Source of the DNA: Actinomycetes bacterium
GTDB taxonomy: Bacteria; Actinomycetota; Actinomycetes; S36-B12; UBA5976
NCBI GenBank assembly: GCA_021784375.1
Contig: JAJXSV010000134.1
Span: forward strand, 1 to 6,198
Reading direction: 5' to 3'
DNA length: 6,198 nt
Under the pieces are notes generated by a model, which was given only the letters and a program-made list of their open reading frames with translations, was not told where the DNA came from and made no database searches. The stretch's first letter is position 1; every line of letters begins with the position of its first letter. The translations under genes were made by a program, and so were the position numbers. Shown here piece by piece: positions 1 to 6,198 of this stretch.

Positions 1-10
1 AAGTTTTCCG

Positions 11-22
11 TCCGTTTCCGGA
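11..22 (-). other. GAAA-tetraloop hairpin, copy 2
   Basis: TCCG-GAAA-CGGA on the minus strand is a second four-pair stem with the same GAAA loop, about 20 bases downstream of the predicted P2 start. Confidence 0.35.
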
Positions 23-48
23 ACGTTCGTCTTGAGGCGACTCGTCCA

Positions 49-77
49 ACGGTAGTGATCGAACTTCGGCGAGTCAA
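49..77 (-). promoter_or_regulatory. Promoter P2: TTGACT - 17 bp - TACCGT
   Basis: On the minus strand TTGACT (77-72) and TACCGT (54-49) are again exactly 17 bp apart. The -35 matches consensus in five of six bases. The -10 keeps only T1, A2 and the final T, the most important positions, so the call is weaker than P1. An AT-rich stretch of about 10 bases lies just upstream. The predicted start is near 42. The pair is about 166 bp downstream of P1 and in the same orientation, as in tandem rRNA promoters. Confidence 0.5.
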
Positions 78-112
78 ATCGCGAAATCTTTCAGAACCGA
101 GCAAAATGTGTG

Positions 113-124
113 CGCGTTTCCGCG
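113..124 (-). other. GAAA-tetraloop hairpin, copy 1
   Basis: CGCG-GAAA-CGCG on the minus strand is a four-pair stem closed by a GNRA-type tetraloop, in the leader between P1 and P2. Confidence 0.35.
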
Positions 125-163
125 TGTTGCATCTTGCATTTACTGCCACCGAGACTGGCCACG

Positions 164-180
164 GAATCGCTTGGCGATCC
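164..180 (-). other. Hairpin in the leader between P1 and P2
   Basis: GGATCGC-CAA-GCGATTC on the minus strand forms seven pairs, including one G-U, around a three-base loop. No T-run follows, so it is not an intrinsic terminator. Its role is unknown. Confidence 0.35.
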
Positions 181-194
181 GGTCCATTGCTCTC

Positions 195-207
195 CGTTGG
201 GGCAACG
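195..207 (-). other. Small hairpin at the predicted 5' end of the P1 transcript
   Basis: CGTTG-CCC-CAACG is a perfect five-pair stem with a three-base loop on the minus strand. It begins at the predicted P1 start (about 208), so it would form the very 5' end of that RNA. It is too weak, and lacks a following T-run, to be a terminator. Confidence 0.35.
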
Positions 208-214
208 AGGTGGA

Positions 215-243
215 ACCATACGGGGGCAAATCACAGGCGTCAA
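215..243 (-). promoter_or_regulatory. Promoter P1: TTGACG - 17 bp - TATGGT
   Basis: On the minus strand TTGACG (243-238) and TATGGT (220-215) are separated by exactly 17 bp. Both hexamers are close to the principal-sigma consensus TTGACA and TATAAT, with five of six and four of six matches. An A-rich stretch, TTGAAAAAGGGTGAA, lies directly upstream, where a UP-like element would sit. Transcription would start near 208, about 58 bases after the tyrS stop, and run off the low end of the window. It is the upstream member of a tandem pair. Confidence 0.65.
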
Positions 244-265
244 ATTCACCCTTTTTCAACCTCCG

Positions 266-1546
266 TCAGGCGTTGATCCGGACGCCCGCAATGTTCTTCT
301 TGCCTCGGCGTACGACAAGAAACTCGTTGTGAATCAACAGGTTTTCCTCTATGGGTGCGTCACCGTCGCTGATCTTGAGGTTGCTGATGCTGACGCCGCC
401 CTCAGCCACGGTGCGTCGCGCTTCGCCCTTGGATTTGCTCAAGCCGGTGGCCACCAGCAGGTCGATGGCGGAGGGAAGCTGACCCCCGGAACGTGTGGCG
501 TCGTGCAAGCCTGCTTCGGCCAGCGCGGCCGCCAGCGTCTGGCGGTTGATGGCACGCAGTTCTCCACCCCCGAAGAGCGCCACAGCGGCCGCCTCCGCCT
601 GCTCCGCGGCCTCCGCACCGTGGACCAGCGTGGTGACCTCACGGGCCAGCGCTCGCTGCCCCTCGCGGGCCTGCGGGCGTTCGGCCGAGGACACCAGCAG
701 TTGCGCGAGCTCATGGAAGGGACGCAGCGAGAAGGTGTTGAGCAGCTGAGGCAGATCCCGATCATCGGCATTGAGCCAGAATTGGAAGAAGGCGTAGGGG
801 CTGGTGAAGTCCGGGCTCAGCCAGACAGTGCCGGTTTCGGTTTTGCCGAACTTGGTGCCGTCGGCCTTGGTGACGAGCGGCGTGGTCAGGGCGTGCACGG
901 TCACCCCTTCCACGCGGCGGATCAGATCGGCTCCGGCGGTGATGTTGCCCCACTGGTCGGAGCCACCCGTCTGGAGCTTGCAGCCGTAGCGCCGGTAGAG
1001 CTCCAGGAAATCAAAGGACTGCAGCAGCTGGTAGCTGAATTCGGTGTAGGAGATGCCAGTGCTGTTGAGCCGGGCCGACACCGCCTCACGATCGAGCATG
1101 CGATTGACGCTGAAGTGCTTGCCGATGTCCCGCAGGAAATCGATGGCGGTGACGTCCTTCGTCCAGTCGAAGTTGTTCACCAAAAGGCAGGCGTTGGGTC
1201 CCTCGAAGTCGAAGAACTGCTCCAGCTGGGCCTTGATGTGCGATTCCCACTCCCGCACGATGTCCACGGGATTGAGCGTGCGCTCCGATGACGGGCGCGG
1301 GTCGCCGATCAGGCCGGTCGAACCGCCCACCAGTGCCAGCGGACGGTGGCCCGCCCGCTGGAAGCGCATCATGGTGACGATCTGCGCCAGATTGCCCATA
1401 TGGAGTGACGGTGCCGTGGGGTCGAACCCGCAATACATGGTGATGGGCCCTGCCGCCAGCTCCTCGCGGAGTGCGCCGAGGTCGGTGGCGTTGGCCACCA
1501 GCTCGCGTTGGACAAGGTCATCGAGTACTGCGGTTCGGGATGGCAT
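266..1546 (-). CDS. tyrS: Tyrosyl-tRNA synthetase TyrS
   Basis: A 426-residue class-I aminoacyl-tRNA synthetase that charges tRNA-Tyr with tyrosine in the cytoplasm. The Rossmann-fold catalytic domain (about 1-240) has YCGFDPTAPSLHMGN (38-52), containing the HIGH-box equivalent HMGN at 49-52. It also has Tyr172, Gln176 and Asp179 in SYQLLQSFDF (tyrosine pocket by alignment with Geobacillus TyrRS), GGSDQWGN at 194-201 and KFGKT at 232-236, the KMSKS-loop equivalent. A helical region (about 250-345) and an S4-like RNA-binding domain (about 356-420) follow, as in bacterial TyrS. The ATG at 1546 is the first ATG, GTG or TTG after the in-frame argH stop, so no longer protein is possible. No clear Shine-Dalgarno precedes it, so translation may rely on coupling to argH. 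There is no T-box leader. Co-transcription with the arg genes is likely. Confidence 0.97.
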   Translation of the reverse strand: MPSRTAVLDDLVQRELVANATDLGALREELAAGPITMYCGFDPTAPSLHMGNLAQIVTMMRFQRAGHRPLALVGGSTGLIGDPRPSSERTLNPVDIVREWESHIKAQLEQFFDFEGPNACLLVNNFDWTKDVTAIDFLRDIGKHFSVNRMLDREAVSARLNSTGISYTEFSYQLLQSFDFLELYRRYGCKLQTGGSDQWGNITAGADLIRRVEGVTVHALTTPLVTKADGTKFGKTETGTVWLSPDFTSPYAFFQFWLNADDRDLPQLLNTFSLRPFHELAQLLVSSAERPQAREGQRALAREVTTLVHGAEAAEQAEAAAVALFGGGELRAINRQTLAAALAEAGLHDATRSGGQLPSAIDLLVATGLSKSKGEARRTVAEGGVSISNLKISDGDAPIEENLLIHNEFLVVRRGKKNIAGVRINA

Positions 1547-1570
1547 GGGACGATTCTTGCAGACCAGGCC

Positions 1571-3488
<1,918 letters not shown>

Positions 3489-3489
<1 letters not shown>

Positions 3490-4688
3490 CACTGCACCGC
3501 CTGCAGGGCCTGGCCGAAGGCGATCGCGAAGGAGTCGATGTCGGAACTGGTGATGATGAAGGGCGGGGCCAGACGGATGACGTCGGGCTTCACGGCGTTG
3601 ATGAGGAACCCGCGGGATCGCATCTCGGCCTCGAGCGCAGCAGCGATCGGAGTGTCGAGCACGATCCCCAGCCACAGACCCATGCCACGCACCGTGAGCA
3701 CATGCGGCGAAGCGAGGGCAGCGATGGAGGCTTGGAGACGGGCACCCATTTCGCGCACGTTCTGCAACAGGTTCTCACGCTCGATGACGTCAATCACCGC
3801 GAGCGCTGCGGCGCAGGACACGGGATTGCCACCGAAGGTGGTGCCGTGATCGCCGGGCCGCAAGGCCGTGCGGGCGGCTCCGGTGACGAGCACGGCGCCG
3901 AGTGGCATGCCACCAGCGAGGCCCTTGGCCAGCGTCATGATGTCGGGCGTGATGCCCGCGCTGGTCGAGGCGAACCACTCCCCGGTGCGGCCCATCCCCG
4001 ACTGCACTTCGTCGACGATGAGCAGGGCGCGATGCTCCAGGGTGAGCGCGCGGGCCGCCTGCAGGAAGCCTGTTGCGGGCGTGACCACGCCGTTCTCGCC
4101 CTGCACCGGCTCCGTGATGACCGCCACCACATCGTCGCCCATGGCCGCGGCCAGCGCGTCGGCATTGCCGAATTCCACGAAGCTGACCTCATGGCCGAAA
4201 GGCGCGAAGGGCTCGCGCTTGCTGGGATTGCCGGTGACCGCCAACGCGCCCATGGTGCGACCGTGGAAGCCTCCCTGCATGGCCACCACACGCTGCTTGG
4301 AGCCATCGGGCGCTACGTGGTAGCCGTATCGGCGCGCAATCTTGAGGGCCGCCTCGTTGGCGGTGGCGCCGTCCTGGGCGAAGAAGACGCTGGCTTCCCA
4401 ACCGGTGAGCGCGATGAGCCGTTCCGCCAACTCCACGCCCCTGGGATGCACCGCCAGGTTGCTGGTGTGGATGAGCGTGGCCGCCTGCTCGGCGATGGCC
4501 CGGGTGAGCGCGGGATGGGTATGGCCGAGTGAACTCACCGCGATACCCGCCAGCAGGTCGATGTAGGTGCGGCCGTCGGCATCCGTGACCTGCAGGCCAT
4601 GGCCGCTGACAATGGCGAGCGGTGGCGTGCCGTAGTTGTTGAGCATCGCGCGTTCCCAACGCGCCTGCCACTGCGCAGTGGTGGTCAT
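3489..4688 (-). CDS. argD: Acetylornithine aminotransferase ArgD
   Basis: A 399-residue class-III, PLP-dependent aminotransferase that converts N-acetylglutamate semialdehyde and glutamate to N-acetylornithine and 2-oxoglutarate. Key sites are GGFHGRT at 139-145 (cofactor-ring stacking), TEPVQGENG at 192-200, [13 protein letters not shown] at 224-236 with Asp226 (contacts the pyridine nitrogen), [14 protein letters not shown] with Schiff-base Lys255, GTTFGGNP at 282-289 and Arg372 in RLAPP (substrate carboxylate). The phosphate-binding loop reads [13 protein letters not shown] (104-116), where the family usually has NSGAEANEAA or NSGTEANEAA, so the motif's Glu is Thr109. The ATG at 4688 overlaps the argB stop by four bases. 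The TGA stop at 3491-3489 shares one base with the argR ATG. Related enzymes such as ornithine or succinylornithine aminotransferase are possible by fold, but its place in the cluster makes ArgD the clear choice. Confidence 0.95.
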
Positions 4689-5581
4689 AGCGGACCCACC
4701 ATGGTGCCGATGCCCTCGTCGGTGAACATCTCCAGCAACATGCCGTGCGGAATGCGGCCGTCGATCACGTGGGCATTGGGAACGCCGCCTTCAACGGCCC
4801 GCACACAGGCCTCCATCTTGGGCACCATGCCCGACTCCAAGCTGGGCAGCATGCGACGCAGATGCTCCACATCGATGCGTCGGATGATGGAGGAACGATC
4901 GGGCCAGTCCTTGTAGAGCCCCTCCACATCGGTGAGCACCACCAGCTTCTCGGCACCAAGCGCGACGGCAATGGCCGCCGCCGCGGAATCGGCGTTGACG
5001 TTGAGCAACTGCCCGCTGCGGTCGTGCGCGACCGTGCTGACGATGGGAATCCAGCCGTCGTTCAGGATCTCGTTCAGGAGTTCCGGCCGCACTTCCACGA
5101 CATCGCCTACCAGACCGATGTCAGTGAGCGCTCCATCCACCATGACGCCGCGGCGCTCCGCGATCAGCGTATGCGCATCCTCACCCGACGCCCCCACCGC
5201 GAAGGAGTCGTTCTCGTTGAGCAATGACACCAGTTCACGCTGTACCTGACCGGTGAGCACCATGCGTACCACGTCCATGACCTCGGGTGTGGTGACGCGG
5301 AAACCGCCGACGAACTCGCTCTTGATGTCCAGCCGCTTGAGCATGCTGCTGATCTGCGGCCCGCCACCGTGCACGACCACGGGGCGCAGACCCACCAAGC
5401 GCAGGAAGAGGATGTCCTCGGCGAAGGCGCGCTTGAGGTCCTCGTCGATCATGGCGTTGCCGCCGTACTTGATGACGACGGTGGAGCCGTGGAAGCGGCG
5501 CAGCCAGGGCAGAGCCTCGGACAGGGTCTGGGCCTTGGCCAGGGCCTCGGCGCGATGGCCGCTCAGGTCTGGATTGGTCAT
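4685..5581 (-). CDS. argB: Acetylglutamate kinase ArgB
   Basis: A 298-residue amino-acid kinase that phosphorylates the gamma-carboxylate of N-acetyl-L-glutamate with ATP, the second step of arginine synthesis, in the cytoplasm. Visible motifs are K38-Y-G-G (phosphate-binding lysine), the glycine-rich HGGGPQI at 71-77, NVNAD at 194-198 (substrate contacts) and [10 protein letters not shown] at 250-259 with Lys255. About 30 residues precede the first kinase strand. In the family, an N-terminal helix of this kind marks hexameric, arginine-feedback-inhibited enzymes, so feedback inhibition is likely here (inference). The ATG start at 5581 has a GAGGTG ribosome-binding site five bases upstream that overlaps the end of argJ. 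The TGA stop overlaps the argD start (ATGA, 4685-4688), implying translational coupling. Length is normal and no key residue is missing. Confidence 0.97.
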   Translation of the reverse strand: MTNPDLSGHRAEALAKAQTLSEALPWLRRFHGSTVVIKYGGNAMIDEDLKRAFAEDILFLRLVGLRPVVVHGGGPQISSMLKRLDIKSEFVGGFRVTTPEVMDVVRMVLTGQVQRELVSLLNENDSFAVGASGEDAHTLIAERRGVMVDGALTDIGLVGDVVEVRPELLNEILNDGWIPIVSTVAHDRSGQLLNVNADSAAAAIAVALGAEKLVVLTDVEGLYKDWPDRSSIIRRIDVEHLRRMLPSLESGMVPKMEACVRAVEGGVPNAHVIDGRIPHGMLLEMFTDEGIGTMVGPL

Positions 5582-5586
5582 GCCTT

Positions 5587-5592
5587 CACCTC
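5587..5592 (-). promoter_or_regulatory. Ribosome-binding site of argB
   Basis: GAGGTG lies five bases before the argB ATG at 5581 and overlaps the argJ stop codon. It is the clearest Shine-Dalgarno match in the operon and supports the argB start. Confidence 0.6.
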
Positions 5593-6198
5593 ACGAGCTG
5601 TAAGCGGAGTTCTCATGCACGTATTCGGCGGTGAGATCGTTGGTCCAGAGCGTGGCCTCGTCGTCGCCAGCCCGCAGCGAGATGGTGATCGTGACCTGGC
5701 GACCCGACATGTCGACGAGGTCGCGGTCATCGCCGGCCATGCCATCCCGGCAGACCCAGATGCCATTGATGGCAACGTCGATCTCATCGGGATCGAACAT
5801 GGCATCCGTGGTGCCGATGGCCGATAGCACGCGACCCCAGTTGGGGTCCTCGCCGGTGATGGCGCACTTCAACAGGTTGCTGCGCGACACCGCGCGCGCG
5901 ACATCGATGGCGTCGGCCTCGCTGGCCGCCGACGAGACATGGATGCGGACGTCCTTGTGCGAGCCCTCGGCATCGCTGATGAGTTTCAGGGCCAGCTCTG
6001 CGCATACCTGCTCCAGCAGGTCGGCGAATTCGCCCTCCGGAGGGGTGACGCCACTCGCGCCGCTTGCCAGCAAGAGCACGGTGTCGTTGGTGGACATGCA
6101 GCCGTCACTGTCGATGCGATCGAAGGAGCGGTTGGTGGCCGAGCGCAGGGCCGCATCCAACTGTTCCGGCGCGAGATCGGAGTCAGTCGTGATGAAGA
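5591..6198 (-). CDS. argJ: Glutamate N-acetyltransferase / ornithine acetyltransferase ArgJ, C-terminal part (5' end outside window)
   Basis: The last 201 codons of ArgJ run in one open frame from the window edge to a TGA at 5593-5591. ArgJ transfers the acetyl group from N-acetylornithine to glutamate, releasing ornithine and recycling acetyl groups; some members also use acetyl-CoA. The visible part reads FITTDSDLAPEQL, then FDRIDSDGCMSTNDTV, a strongly conserved ArgJ stretch, and ends YVHENSAYSS, the typical C-terminus in actinobacteria. Family members self-cleave before a catalytic Thr in an N-M-A-T-type motif. That motif is not in the window, so the visible portion belongs to the beta chain. 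A TTG at 6160 could be read as a start, but the conserved frame continues upstream, so the gene is truncated only by the window. It lies 9 bp before argB in the same operon. Whether it is mono- or bifunctional cannot be told from here. Confidence 0.96.
   Translation of the reverse strand, partial: FITTDSDLAPEQLDAALRSATNRSFDRIDSDGCMSTNDTVLLLASGASGVTPPEGEFADLLEQVCAELALKLISDAEGSHKDVRIHVSSAASEADAIDVARAVSRSNLLKCAITGEDPNWGRVLSAIGTTDAMFDPDEIDVAINGIWVCRDGMAGDDRDLVDMSGRQVTITISLRAGDDEATLWTNDLTAEYVHENSAYSS

Larger units (their letters stand above)
1..265 (-). other. Non-coding region downstream of tyrS; probable rRNA-operon promoter and leader region
   Basis: The 265 bases between the tyrS stop and the window edge hold no convincing gene. 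They are visibly richer in A and T than the coding part. Read on the minus strand they contain two promoter-like pairs at 243-215 and 77-49, several small hairpins, and no inverted repeat followed by a T-run that would end the tyrS transcript. Tandem strong promoters with a long untranslated leader are typical of actinobacterial rRNA operons, and tyrS next to an rRNA operon is a gene order I recall from several actinobacteria. No 16S sequence and no clear boxA is in view, so the rRNA assignment is inference. Another strongly expressed transcript would also fit. Confidence 0.55.

Noticed and set aside
90..103. TGCTCGGTTCTGAA on the minus strand as a possible rRNA boxA antitermination site.
   Set aside because: The first five bases resemble the E. 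coli boxA TGCTCTTTAACA but the rest does not, and it lies upstream of P2, whereas boxA is expected near the 16S start.
127..139. Direct repeat TTGCATcTTGCAT.
   Set aside because: Only two six-base copies with a one-base gap; too short to call a binding site or array.
269..286. Inverted repeat GGCGT/ACGCC at the end of tyrS as a possible terminator.
   Set aside because: Five pairs, eight-base loop, inside the coding sequence and no T-run after it.
110..1291. Long plus-strand open frame of 393 codons.
   Set aside because: It is antisense to tyrS. Its sequence has no recognisable domain and its openness follows from the GC-rich codon use of tyrS, whose motifs are complete on the minus strand.
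1547..1570. T-box or attenuator before tyrS.
   Set aside because: Only 24 bases separate the genes, far too few for a T-box leader.
3702..4532. Plus-strand open frame of 276 codons.
   Set aside because: Antisense to argD with low-complexity, Gly/Arg/His-rich translation and no domain; argD is unambiguous on the other strand.

Overview
The window is a compact, GC-rich, single-strand block: every recognisable gene lies on the minus strand and reads from high to low coordinates. In transcription order these are the 3' part of argJ (cut by the window edge), argB, argD, argR, argH and tyrS. Downstream of tyrS lie about 265 bases of non-coding DNA. Gene order, gene-to-gene overlaps, an ArgR inside the arginine cluster, the ArgJ ending (YVHENSAYSS) and high GC all point to an actinobacterium. 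The genus cannot be fixed from this sequence. There are no mobile elements, CRISPR arrays, tRNA genes or IS remnants.

Positions 6198-1571 are an arginine-biosynthesis operon. ArgJ makes N-acetylglutamate by transacetylation and releases ornithine, ArgB phosphorylates N-acetylglutamate, ArgD transaminates the semialdehyde, and ArgH splits argininosuccinate to arginine and fumarate. ArgR is the arginine-responsive repressor of the pathway. Junctions are tight: argJ-argB 9 bp apart, argB-argD overlapping by 4 bp (ATGA), argD-argR by 1 bp (TGATG), argR-argH by 4 bp (GTGA). The common actinobacterial order is argC-J-B-D-F-R-G-H. Here argF is absent between argD and argR, and argG between argR and argH, without scars, so both steps must be encoded elsewhere if the pathway is complete. 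argC would be expected just upstream of argJ, outside the window.

Positions 1546-266 are tyrS, a complete tyrosyl-tRNA synthetase. It starts 24 bp after the argH stop, in the same reading frame, with no room for a promoter or T-box leader, so it is probably co-transcribed with the arg genes.

Positions 265-1 hold no convincing gene. On the minus strand they carry two sigma-70/HrdB-type promoter matches with 17-bp spacers (TTGACG/TATGGT and TTGACT/TACCGT), several short hairpins and no clear terminator after tyrS. Tandem strong promoters just downstream of tyrS, reading away from it, suggest the P1/P2 leader of a ribosomal RNA operon beginning beyond position 1. That is inference, because no rRNA sequence is in the window.

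Nothing here looks like a new biological system. The points worth a second look are the non-coding promoter region, the reduced arg cluster, the argH-tyrS junction and an unusual cofactor-loop sequence in ArgD.
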